From Helicobacteraceae bacterium (lineage in GTDB: Bacteria; Campylobacterota; Campylobacteria; Campylobacterales; Sulfurimonadaceae), in NCBI GenBank assembly GCA_027081565.1, contig JALWKG010000408.1, positions 1-8,825 of the forward strand: a stretch of 8,825 nt of DNA. Direction: 5' to 3'. The position numbers and the translations under genes are program-made. This document shows, one piece after another, positions 1-6,173 of this stretch. Numbering within the stretch: the first letter of the stretch is position 1; each line of letters starts with the position of its first letter. The notes under the pieces were generated by a model. The model saw only the letters and a program-made list of their open reading frames with translations. It had not been told where the DNA came from and did not search any database.

Positions 1-2
1 AC

Positions 3-89
3 AATCGCCAGAGGTTGCACTCATCCAACAACTATATGTCACCTGTTGACTTTGAAAATCAGTTGTTACTTAATGGCAAGAGTGCTTAG
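3..89 (+). CDS. IS3-family transposase (OrfB), C-terminal end only
   Basis: An open frame entering from the left edge (aat at 3-5) encodes 28 residues before TAG at 87-89. It contains NRQRLHSS, then YMSPVDFE. This matches the signature end of the IS3/IS150 transposase (OrfB, rve integrase-core DDE recombinase), usually written as YNxxRxHSxLxYxSPxxFE. The catalytic DDE residues lie upstream, outside the window. The protein would cut and join the IS ends during transposition. Whether the full transposase is intact cannot be judged from this piece. Confidence 0.85.
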   Translation, partial: NRQRLHSSNNYMSPVDFENQLLLNGKSA

Positions 90-102
90 GATATTTAAAA
101 AG

Positions 103-127
103 TGTCCTGTTTAGTGTTGACAGATCA
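103..127 (+). repeat. IS3-family terminal inverted repeat (right end)
   Basis: About 25 bp, beginning TGTCCTG at 103 and ending GACAGATCA at 127, directly after the transposase stop. IS3-family tips end in CA on this strand (TG on the other), and GGACA/TGTCC followed about ten bases later by GACA is common in them. The matching left repeat is outside the window, so the inner boundary is approximate. Confidence 0.7.
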
Positions 128-589
128 GAGAAATACATTAGAGAACTGCGTTCCTGCTTGAGTCGCCAAGTTTTGGATAATTGTTGTAAAGTTACTTTTG
201 TCTATCATGCTTTGTATATCGCTCTGAGAAGTAGTAATCCCTATATGGTTGACCATGGTAACAAACTTTTCCAGACTGCTATTAAACTGCAATTTTGTCT
301 CTTGAAAATTGTTGACAAAGGCTTTAACCTCTTCTCCAATATACCCACCTAATATCACAGTGGGGATGAGTACAACTACGATGATTATCAGCAGAGCAAT
401 AATCTTAGGAACTCCTTTTGAAGCAAAATATTTTAAAAGAGGCAAAAGCACAATAGAGAGCGCTATTGCGATAAGCATAGGCGTAATTAAGTCTGATGCA
501 TACTTTAAAATGACTACTATGATCGATAATAGACTCCAAAAAACAAGGAGTTGGTTGATAGGCCAAAGTGTGGTGCTGTTGTGGTTCAC
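125..589 (-). pseudogene. AI-2E/PerM-family membrane protein, truncated by an IS element
   Basis: Encodes the N-terminal 154 residues of an AI-2E transporter/PerM-family protein, a family normally about 340-370 residues long with roughly eight membrane segments. Visible are a hydrophobic hairpin at residues 13-55 (with the family-like DLITPMLIAIALSIVLLPLL), a third helix at 61-85, and the start of the extracytoplasmic amphipathic region at 86-150. The rest, with the conserved C-terminal helices, is missing: from base 127 the sequence belongs to an IS3-family element whose tip TGA (127-125) acts as the stop codon. The start is GTG at 589-587, overlapping the TGA of the upstream YihY-like gene by 4 bp (GTGA), which suggests translational coupling. 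Some family members export small molecules or act as Na+/H+ antiporters. The fragment is probably non-functional. Confidence 0.85.
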
Positions 590-1479
590 GAATCCTCATT
601 TCTTGTTTGTATCTCTAATCGCTTAAGTTTAACACGTTCATAGGTAAAAGTAGCTCCAAAAAGGAAAAGTGCCGAAGCATAATAGACCCATAACATTAAA
701 ACCAACAGACTTCCTGCCGCATCATAAAGGTCAACTACACTGTTTTGAGTGATAAATAGGCTGATAAGACTTTTACCTAAGACAAATAGTGTTGCTGTAA
801 GTAGGCCACCCACAAAGACATCAGACCAGTTCAAGCGACGGTCTGGCAAATAGCGAAAGTAGAGAGCAAACAAAAGCGTTGTCGTAGTAAAATCCAGAAC
901 AAAAGAATCTACTGACAATATCCATTCTGTATAGCTTCCAAAAAATTCTGTCAATATATCTGCAATACTTGAGAAGAGGACATTAAACACCATAAAAACC
1001 AGAAGAAAAAATGAGATACTTAGTAAAATAGCTAAAGCACGTAACCGTATTCTAATCGCCATCCACATACCCAAACGAATGGAATCAGGGGCTTTGATAT
1101 TTCCTATTTCGTTGAGTGCGGTACGCATGGCATCAAACACGGTAGTGGCTAAAAAGAGCAACATTCCAACACCAAAAACAGTCATTAAAATCGTTGGCTC
1201 CTTTAGACTTAGCTTTTGTAATGTTGACATCACTTGCAACGCTACTTGTTCGCCCATGGCAGAAGTCAATCGTGTAAAAACTTCATCATAAAGTGCTGAC
1301 TCTTTGTAAAACTGGGCCGCACTCCAAAGGATGATAAGCAATATGGAAGGTAATGAGAAAACGGTATAGTAAGAGATGGCCGCTGCATGAGTCAAGAGCG
1401 AATGCGCAAAAAACTCAGAAATGGACGAGACAATAACTTTAAAATAGAACTGAAATATGTTATTTTTTTTTGTCAACAA
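586..1479 (-). CDS. YihY/BrkB-family inner-membrane protein
   Basis: A 297-residue polytopic protein of the YihY/virulence factor BrkB family (once misnamed RNase BN). Six likely membrane helices lie near residues 31-53, 96-117, 147-173, 191-209, 219-243 and 256-276. Family hallmarks are HAAAISYYTVFSLPSI near the N-terminus, LPDRRLNWSDVFVGGLLTA at about 211-229, and AGSLLVLMLWVYYASALFLFGA near the end. The molecular function of the family is unsettled. The start is TTG at 1479-1477, or a second TTG at 1476-1474; AAAGAG lies just upstream (about 1487-1482) and suits the second one better. No in-frame ATG fits, because the N-terminal family motif would be lost. Codons 3-6 contain a run of nine A (T9 at 1463-1471). 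It lies 33 nt after the Ntn-hydrolase stop and is probably in the same transcript. Confidence 0.9.
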   Translation of the reverse strand: MLTKKNNIFQFYFKVIVSSISEFFAHSLLTHAAAISYYTVFSLPSILLIILWSAAQFYKESALYDEVFTRLTSAMGEQVALQVMSTLQKLSLKEPTILMTVFGVGMLLFLATTVFDAMRTALNEIGNIKAPDSIRLGMWMAIRIRLRALAILLSISFFLLVFMVFNVLFSSIADILTEFFGSYTEWILSVDSFVLDFTTTTLLFALYFRYLPDRRLNWSDVFVGGLLTATLFVLGKSLISLFITQNSVVDLYDAAGSLLVLMLWVYYASALFLFGATFTYERVKLKRLEIQTRNEDS

Positions 1480-1512
1480 AATCTCTTTATGTAGTATAGA
1501 CTAAAGATATCA

Positions 1513-2607
1513 CTATGGTCTCAACTCTTTTATAACTTCTTCACTAGCCATTGGAATGGTCACTATTTTCTCAGTATTTAGATTCATTTTATTCAAATCC
1601 ACCATTCTGATCTGAGAATTGTTGTAGGTACGGAAATAGAACTTTTTCGCCTTGAGATCACTCGCACTGGTCCATGTTGTGAAGTCTGCTATTATATTTC
1701 CATGCTTGTCTTTATGTGGTTCTCTTGCTGAACCCTTTGGGATGTCAAAGTTGTTAAGGATGTGAAAGGCTTGTATAACACTCTCTCTGCCATCAACTGT
1801 TGGAATGATCGATGTTGAAAAAGCAACGGCTCTTACAAAACGTGATGGTGGTGTAAAGTCACCTGGAAGTCCTACCATACCGGCACCCATACCAAAGGGT
1901 TTCAACTCAACACCGCCGACTTTTCTGGTCTTGGGCTGTACAACACCCAGATTTGGATAGTTTCTAAGATTTGTCATATGCCAATCAAACGAAGGGGAGT
2001 TCGTCAGAACACCAAGTGGATTGTCAAACACATTCAACTTTCCTTTTAAGTATTCGATAACGATGCTTTTACCCTTTGCATCTGTGACGATAAAGTGTAC
2101 TGGTGGCACAAAGCCCCACTCTTTAAATACAACTTCCGGAACAACAATATTTTGGATGTTCTCTTTTACTTCTTCAGTTGTTGCAAAGTTTTCAAGTATG
2201 TATGAACCCAACTCCCAAACTGCAAGGGTGTTTTTTGTATCACTTTTTTTGTAAGGCATATACTCCGCTGTGGTTGGGTGGTAAAAAAGTCCCATTGAGA
2301 GGCCTTTTTCATTTAAGCCATCAAAGATCCAGGGGACACCTGAACCGTTTGCACCAATAGATGCATACTTGGATGTCCATTTCTTTCCATTTTTACCATC
2401 CGGCGTAGTTCCCTGGCGTTTGTATCCACGGGGAACGACCAAAACATTTGAGCCTAAATCTACTGCAAATTCCAAAGTACGCGCATGAACGACCGTGCCG
2501 TCTTTGGCTGTTAGCGTAATACCTGTACAGGCATCTGCTGAAGTCAAACCAACAGACAATGCTGTTATAACGACTAAACTTAATACTCTTTTTTTTATAT
2601 ATAGCAT
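1513..2607 (-). CDS. Secreted choloylglycine-hydrolase/penicillin-V-acylase-family Ntn hydrolase
   Basis: A linear amide C-N hydrolase of the choloylglycine hydrolase family (bile-salt hydrolases, penicillin V acylases, some N-acyl-homoserine-lactone acylases). The 364-residue product has a signal peptide (MLYIKKRVLSLVVITALSVG) ending ADA before Cys27. Cleavage there would expose the N-terminal Cys nucleophile of CTGI, so export and activation coincide. Other expected active-site residues are Arg43 in ARTLEF, Asn99 in LNEKGLS, Asn203 in LTNSPSFD and Arg256 in PPSRFVRA. Glu46 replaces the Asp of Gram-positive bile-salt hydrolases; GRTMEF-like sequences with Glu are common in Gram-negative homologs. 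ATG at 2607 is chosen over TTG at 2613 because AAGGA (2618-2614) lies 6 nt before ATG. It follows the amidohydrolase stop by 2 nt. Substrate is unknown; an acyl-amide such as an AHL or N-acyl amino acid is more plausible here than bile salts. Confidence 0.88.
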   Translation of the reverse strand: MLYIKKRVLSLVVITALSVGLTSADACTGITLTAKDGTVVHARTLEFAVDLGSNVLVVPRGYKRQGTTPDGKNGKKWTSKYASIGANGSGVPWIFDGLNEKGLSMGLFYHPTTAEYMPYKKSDTKNTLAVWELGSYILENFATTEEVKENIQNIVVPEVVFKEWGFVPPVHFIVTDAKGKSIVIEYLKGKLNVFDNPLGVLTNSPSFDWHMTNLRNYPNLGVVQPKTRKVGGVELKPFGMGAGMVGLPGDFTPPSRFVRAVAFSTSIIPTVDGRESVIQAFHILNNFDIPKGSAREPHKDKHGNIIADFTTWTSASDLKAKKFYFRTYNNSQIRMVDLNKMNLNTEKIVTIPMASEEVIKELRP

Positions 2608-2609
2608 TT

Positions 2610-4331
2610 TCAATCCTTAATCTTATTTGCAGAAGTTTTCAATAACTTTTGGTTTCCGTTATATACGACACCCAAAACTTTAATATCTTTGATGTGCATC
2701 GGTTTTACCTTGAGAGGATTTTCTGCAAGGAGTGTAAAGTTGGCACGTTTACCAACTTTTATCGAGCCTATACTTTTCTCAAGACTTATCGTTCTTGCAG
2801 CATTGATAGTAATACCCTTCAAAGCCGTATATGTATCAATACGTTGATCCTGAGAGACAAAATGACCACCACTGGTCATACGGTTCACTGCCGTCCATAC
2901 AAGTGTTAATGGTTCTAGTGGTGCCATACCAAAGTCTGAGTGTAGTGAGAAAGATATGTTTCTATCTTTTAACAACTTCATCGGCACCATGTGCTCTGCT
3001 CTCTTTTTACCCAAGCCATACTGAGAATATTTGTCTGTTAATGCCCAAAGATAGTAAGGATTTACAGAAGCTTCTATACCCAATTCTTGCATCTCATCGG
3101 CCTGTGCGGCAGTAAAGTAGCCCACATGGTGAAGCATAAGTTGATGGTCTTTGCGAGGGTTTCGTTTCATCATCTTATGGGTGATATCAATACAGCGTTG
3201 TATGCCGAGGTCTCCATTAGCATGAATATGGATTTTGTAACCTTTGTCCCAATAAAAGTTCATCTGCTCTTCAAAAAGCTTCAGCGGTGTCATCCACTGT
3301 CCTTTGAAACCATCACTATATCCATCTTTCATCTGCATCGCTAACGAATAGATGGCACCATCAGCATAGAGTTTGACCTCTTTGGGCAGCATGAAGATGT
3401 TCTGGGTGTCATGTTGTGATGCTGTTTCCATCCATTTATAAGCATTTTCATTAGACTGACCATTGGCATTATAGAGTTGCGTTCCATTAAGTACATTGTA
3501 GACATCATACGGTGGGTTTTTGTCCATCTCCGCTTTTAACATGGTGTATTCCATCTTAAAGCTAGACTCTGGAAAGCCCTGTTCTGCAACCGTTGTCACA
3601 CCATTTTTAGTAATGAGGGTACTCATGTCTCTGAGCCCTTTTTTATAGTTGTCAGGGTTGAGAAGATGGGGTGCTATGCGAGGCACAAGTGCTAACCATC
3701 CCCCCTCAAAAAAGTGTCCAAGATCCCACTCTACTTGTGGGTTTCCTTTAAAGTCTGTCTCTTTGATACCCATCAGTTTGATGGCTGCATCATTTAAAAA
3801 GACCTCATGAAAAGAGCGGTGGATGATGGCCACAGGTTTTTTAGGTGCGAGTCTGTTTAAGATCTCACGACTTAATTTGCCATGCCAAAGTTGGTGATAA
3901 CCCCAGATAAAAAGAACACTTCCCTCTTTACCGTTTTTGTCGATACTCTCTTGCAGACGTGCCAAGTAAGCATCATGACCTTCCACCCCTTTTTTAAGAC
4001 CATCAGGTACATCCCAGTCATGAGGAGCAACAATGTCACCACCAAGCAAGATAGCAGCGATAGAAGGATGCACATGGGGTTCAATGAAGCCCGGCATCAT
4101 CGTCTTACCCTTAAGATCGACCTTCTCTGTTTTATCTTCACTCTTTTTAAGTGCGTCTGCTTTTTTACCGGTAAAGACGACCTTCCCGTCTTTAACCATA
4201 ACTGCTTCAACATACGCAGGCTTGTCACCTTCCATAGTGAGGATATCACCGCCATAGTAGATGGTAGTCTGTGTGTGTCCAAATAGAGTGCCTACAGCGA
4301 TCACTGCTAGTAAAACAAATAATTTTTTCAT
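2610..4331 (-). CDS. Secreted YtcJ-like amidohydrolase (amidohydrolase family 3)
   Basis: A 573-residue metal-dependent hydrolase of the amidohydrolase superfamily (COG1574, YtcJ/NfdA-like). MKKLFVLLAVIAVGTLFG is a signal peptide, so it should act in the periplasm. After the N-terminal beta-sandwich (TTIYYGGDILTMEGD) come the metal motif HVH (His86, His88), KLYADGA with the probable carboxylated Lys320, HIHANGD (His368, His370), LHH (His401, His402) and LHSDFG with catalytic Asp466. The C-terminal ITINAARTISLEKSIGSIK-type segment closes the fold. All binuclear-centre ligands appear present, so it is probably active. The family cleaves amide or carbamate bonds, but the substrate cannot be read from sequence. 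ATG at 4331 is preferred to the upstream ATG at 4355 because AGGAG (4341-4337) sits 5 nt before it and the signal peptide starts there. The next gene's AAGGA Shine-Dalgarno lies in its last codons. Confidence 0.9.
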   Translation of the reverse strand: MKKLFVLLAVIAVGTLFGHTQTTIYYGGDILTMEGDKPAYVEAVMVKDGKVVFTGKKADALKKSEDKTEKVDLKGKTMMPGFIEPHVHPSIAAILLGGDIVAPHDWDVPDGLKKGVEGHDAYLARLQESIDKNGKEGSVLFIWGYHQLWHGKLSREILNRLAPKKPVAIIHRSFHEVFLNDAAIKLMGIKETDFKGNPQVEWDLGHFFEGGWLALVPRIAPHLLNPDNYKKGLRDMSTLITKNGVTTVAEQGFPESSFKMEYTMLKAEMDKNPPYDVYNVLNGTQLYNANGQSNENAYKWMETASQHDTQNIFMLPKEVKLYADGAIYSLAMQMKDGYSDGFKGQWMTPLKLFEEQMNFYWDKGYKIHIHANGDLGIQRCIDITHKMMKRNPRKDHQLMLHHVGYFTAAQADEMQELGIEASVNPYYLWALTDKYSQYGLGKKRAEHMVPMKLLKDRNISFSLHSDFGMAPLEPLTLVWTAVNRMTSGGHFVSQDQRIDTYTALKGITINAARTISLEKSIGSIKVGKRANFTLLAENPLKVKPMHIKDIKVLGVVYNGNQKLLKTSANKIKD

Positions 4332-4364
4332 CTTCTCTCCTGGCATAAGTTTCAAGCCATAGAC

Positions 4365-4370
4365 ATTCTA
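4365..4370 (-). promoter_or_regulatory. Possible -10 element for the amidohydrolase operon
   Basis: Read on the minus strand, TAGAAT at 4370-4365 matches TATAAT at five of six positions. It would start transcription near 4358, giving a leader of about 27 nt with AGGAG before the ATG. No convincing -35 is present, which is normal for Campylobacterota sigma-70 promoters. The alternative is read-through from the upstream membrane-protein gene, whose stop is about 26 nt away with no terminator seen. Confidence 0.35.
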
Positions 4371-4395
4371 TCCTAAATCACAAAAGAGAAGATTT

Positions 4396-5640
4396 TTACA
4401 GCACTTCCTTACCATATTGCATCATCGTATAGACACTATAAGTCAGGTAGACGGCACTGACTACCATAAACGAAGCACCAGCCTTGAAAAGGGCATCACT
4501 GGCAACAATGAAGGAAAAACCGACCAGCAGTGTTCCTATTATGGCAAAGAGCATCTGGGCATCGGCCTGACGTTTGGGGACCATCTCATGGAGCATCGGA
4601 ACTTTCTGTTTTCCCACCAGTGGTGCGTAGCGCTCGAACCATACCAGAAAAGGGATGATCTTGAAGAGATGTGCAGTGATCAAAAAACCGACAAAACCAA
4701 CCATCAGGAACCAGGCACTGCTAACCAGCCATGCTTCACTTCCGCCAAAAAGGTACACCACTGTAAAAAGCAACGAAAATATGAGTGTCAAAAAGCCAAA
4801 GGCTATAGACTTTACCCAGACATCGTTCTCTTTTCTCGCACGGGTCTTGGTGATGAGATAGATCTGATAGAAATAGAGCATGATCGCTACAAAGCTGAGT
4901 GCGATCGAAAAGTACTCCAGAAATTTCCAGGAGAGAAGTGATGAGACCATCATCAGACTGACACCTAGGATCATCAGTTTATAAGCCCTGTGCATCGGTT
5001 TGTCATCAAAACCGTGGGCAAGTCCGAACATCGGCAGTAGTACCATAGAGATACCCATAATGGTCAGCATGACATAGCCTCCAAAGACAGCAAAGACATG
5101 GGCCTTTAGCCAAACTTGGGGGTCGACACTGATCATACCGCCAAAAGAGAGCGCCATCACAAAGCCGCTGAGGATGCCCAGCAATAAAAAGATATTACTG
5201 GTACCCATGGCAGAGACGACTATGGACTTGTGCTCACCTTTTTTCAGTGTCATAAAAAGATCGAGCGCAAAAATAGCCATGCTCAAGAGCACAACCACCC
5301 CGCCAAGCGGCAGCAGCATCGGTGTGATGGCAAAACCGCCCACCATCAACAGTGTTCCCACTAGAAGCATCGGCCAGATAACATAAAAGAGGTCGACCAT
5401 CGCATGTCCTACTTCCAGTACCACAGGTACTAGTTGTGCCATGGCACCAAAGATGATCATCATCACAAAACCCAGAAGGTAGAGATGTACCCATGCTATG
5501 GTAGACATACTTGCAAAAGAGAGAGTACTCTCAAACATCAGCAGTGCTATCATCGCAAAAAGATAAAACAGAGACCCTACCAAAAAGTAGGGAGCTATAA
5601 GTTTAAAAGGGGGTGCAAAATCGCGAGAAATACCATTCAT
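4396..5640 (-). CDS. Polytopic NnrS/heme-copper-oxidase subunit I-like membrane protein
   Basis: A 414-residue, very hydrophobic protein with about 12 membrane helices. Two segments look like copies of one module: WVHLYLLGFVMMIIFGAMAQL then VPVVLEVGH (about residues 50-79), and KAHVFAVFGGYVMLTIMGIS then MVLLPMFGLAH (about 179-209). His52 aligns with His181, Pro72 with Pro203, and His79 with His209. A further helix carries His324 in ITAHLFKIIPFLVWFERYAP. Helix-borne His with G-rich, Met-rich faces recalls NnrS and catalytically simple HCO subunit I-like proteins that bind heme or copper, but the assignment is tentative. The product would lie in the inner membrane. ATG at 5640 is the first possible start (in-frame TAG at 5646-5644). 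It has no clear Shine-Dalgarno, and the 21-nt gap to the preceding gene suggests co-transcription and coupling. A role in nitric oxide or nitrogen-oxide stress is inferred from its neighbours. Confidence 0.65.
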   Translation of the reverse strand: MNGISRDFAPPFKLIAPYFLVGSLFYLFAMIALLMFESTLSFASMSTIAWVHLYLLGFVMMIIFGAMAQLVPVVLEVGHAMVDLFYVIWPMLLVGTLLMVGGFAITPMLLPLGGVVVLLSMAIFALDLFMTLKKGEHKSIVVSAMGTSNIFLLLGILSGFVMALSFGGMISVDPQVWLKAHVFAVFGGYVMLTIMGISMVLLPMFGLAHGFDDKPMHRAYKLMILGVSLMMVSSLLSWKFLEYFSIALSFVAIMLYFYQIYLITKTRARKENDVWVKSIAFGFLTLIFSLLFTVVYLFGGSEAWLVSSAWFLMVGFVGFLITAHLFKIIPFLVWFERYAPLVGKQKVPMLHEMVPKRQADAQMLFAIIGTLLVGFSFIVASDALFKAGASFMVVSAVYLTYSVYTMMQYGKEVL

Positions 5641-5661
5641 GGACTAATCAGTAATGGACGG

Positions 5662-6006
5662 TTAGTGACAGCTGTTGTCACTCAAGTCAGCAGACTCAGT
5701 GGCACCCGACTTATAAGAGAAGGTTAATTTAACCTTACCACCATCGATAGCTTCTTCTTCGATATCATAGTTCTCACCTATCTTGGCAAGAAGCCCTCCA
5801 GGTGATTTGTGGTTGATCATCACCAGTTTTTTGTCTGAACCATCGATCAGGTTCAAACCGGCCATTGCATTGACCATCGGCTCCGGCGGTCCGGTCATAG
5901 AAGTATCAAACTGATAGTAAGTGTTGTTATTTTTCATATAGGTATAGAAGTCTACAGTACTTCCATCAACGGTAATTCGTGTCGCATCCTGTGGTAAATT
6001 GTTCAT
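5662..6006 (-). CDS. Small DUF2249-like protein
   Basis: A 114-residue soluble protein without signal peptide or membrane helix. The middle, PPEPMVNAMAGLNLIDGSDK (about 40-59), then LVMINHKSPGGLLAKIGENY (61-80), then a beta segment DGGKVKLTFSY, resembles the DUF2249/TusA-like fold, in which a helix is followed by an N-x-H-x-P-x-P-L-type loop. Here the loop reads NHKSPGGLL (Asn65, His66, Pro69). DUF2249 proteins often sit beside NO-related or Crp/Fnr-controlled genes; their biochemical role is not settled. The C-terminus ends Ser-Cys-His, a possible metal or thiol site. The start ATG at 6006 has AAGGA (6016-6012) 5 nt upstream. It is the first gene of the minus-strand transcript driven from the divergent region, followed 21 nt later by the polytopic membrane protein. 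Confidence 0.7.
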   Translation of the reverse strand: MNNLPQDATRITVDGSTVDFYTYMKNNNTYYQFDTSMTGPPEPMVNAMAGLNLIDGSDKKLVMINHKSPGGLLAKIGENYDIEEEAIDGGKVKLTFSYKSGATESADLSDNSCH

Positions 6007-6026
6007 ATAAATCCTTTTTATTTCAA

Positions 6027-6032
6027 AGTTTA
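6027..6032 (-). promoter_or_regulatory. Probable -10 of the DUF2249-like/membrane-protein operon
   Basis: On the minus strand TAAACT (6032-6027) matches TATAAT at four of six positions, so it is weak alone. Its position makes it attractive: if it spans -12 to -7, the start is near 6020 and the centre of the FNR-type palindrome falls at -41.5, the classical spacing for activation by FNR/CRP proteins that overlap the -35. The leader would be short (about 14 nt) but would still contain the AAGGA ribosome site. Confidence 0.45.
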
Positions 6033-6053
6033 CAAATTAATAAAAAACAGGAG

Positions 6054-6069
6054 ATTGACTTAGGTCAAT
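6054..6069. promoter_or_regulatory. FNR/NnrR-type operator palindrome
   Basis: ATTGAC-TTAG-GTCAAT is a perfect inverted repeat with 6-bp arms and a 4-bp spacer. FNR-family sites follow TTGAT-N4-ATCAA; variants with TTGAC/GTCAA are reported for NO-responsive NnrR/Dnr-type members. It lies between the divergent genes, one of which encodes a Crp/Fnr regulator whose recognition helix has Glu, Ser and Arg at the FNR positions. It is therefore the likely binding site of that neighbour, at -41.5 for the minus-strand operon and about -48.5 for the regulator's own promoter. Confidence 0.8.
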
Positions 6070-6094
6070 ATGAGGGCTTGTTTTGAGATGTTCA

Positions 6095-6103
6095 TGTTAT
6101 AAT
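6095..6103 (+). promoter_or_regulatory. Extended -10 promoter of the Crp/Fnr-family gene
   Basis: TGTTATAAT carries a perfect TATAAT (6098-6103) preceded by TG with one base between, an extended -10. Transcription would start near 6110, giving a leader of about 64 nt to ATG at 6174. A -35 hexamer is not evident at the normal spacing. The FNR-type palindrome is centred 48.5 bp upstream of this start, further than the usual activating distance, so autoregulation could be weak or indirect. Confidence 0.7.
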
Positions 6104-6173
6104 CTTTACAATTATTTTGTCCGTTCCCCAAGCCAAGGGTAAATATAACTTGTACGACATAGAAAGAGTAAAG

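Larger units (their letters stand above)
1..127 (+). mobile_element. IS3-family insertion sequence, right end (partial)
   Basis: This is the 3' end of an insertion sequence that begins left of the window. It holds the last 28 codons of an IS3-type transposase (stop TAG at 87-89), a short non-coding tail, and a terminal repeat ending ...GACAGATCA at 127. Read from the other strand, the tip starts TGATCTGTCAAC, which is the TG...CA terminus of IS3-family elements. Position 128 resumes the reading frame of an AI-2E-family gene on the minus strand, which fixes the junction at 127/128. The target duplication (usually 3-5 bp in this family, so GAG, GAGA or similar from 128) should recur beyond the left end of the IS, outside the window. 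The family assignment is strong. The exact IS name cannot be given. Confidence 0.85.

Noticed and set aside
3882..4286. Plus-strand frame of 134 codons opposite the amidohydrolase
   Set aside because: It overlaps the signal peptide and HVH metal-motif coding part of a well-supported gene. The translation has no recognisable family and there is no promoter or ribosome site.
2610..4355. Upstream ATG at 4355 as start of the amidohydrolase
   Set aside because: It would add eight residues (MKLMPGEK) ahead of a typical signal peptide and lacks a ribosome site, while ATG at 4331 has AGGAG 5 nt upstream.
4417..4941. Long plus-strand frame (174 codons) opposite the polytopic membrane protein gene
   Set aside because: It is antisense to a gene with clear membrane helices and duplicated motifs. 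The translation is rich in Cys, His and charged residues without any domain, and there is no ribosome site. It is a shadow frame.
6120..6150. CCCCAAGCCAAGGG in the regulator leader as a riboswitch or regulatory hairpin
   Set aside because: Only a 3-bp CCC/GGG stem and a short CCAAG direct repeat are present, too little to support a structured RNA.
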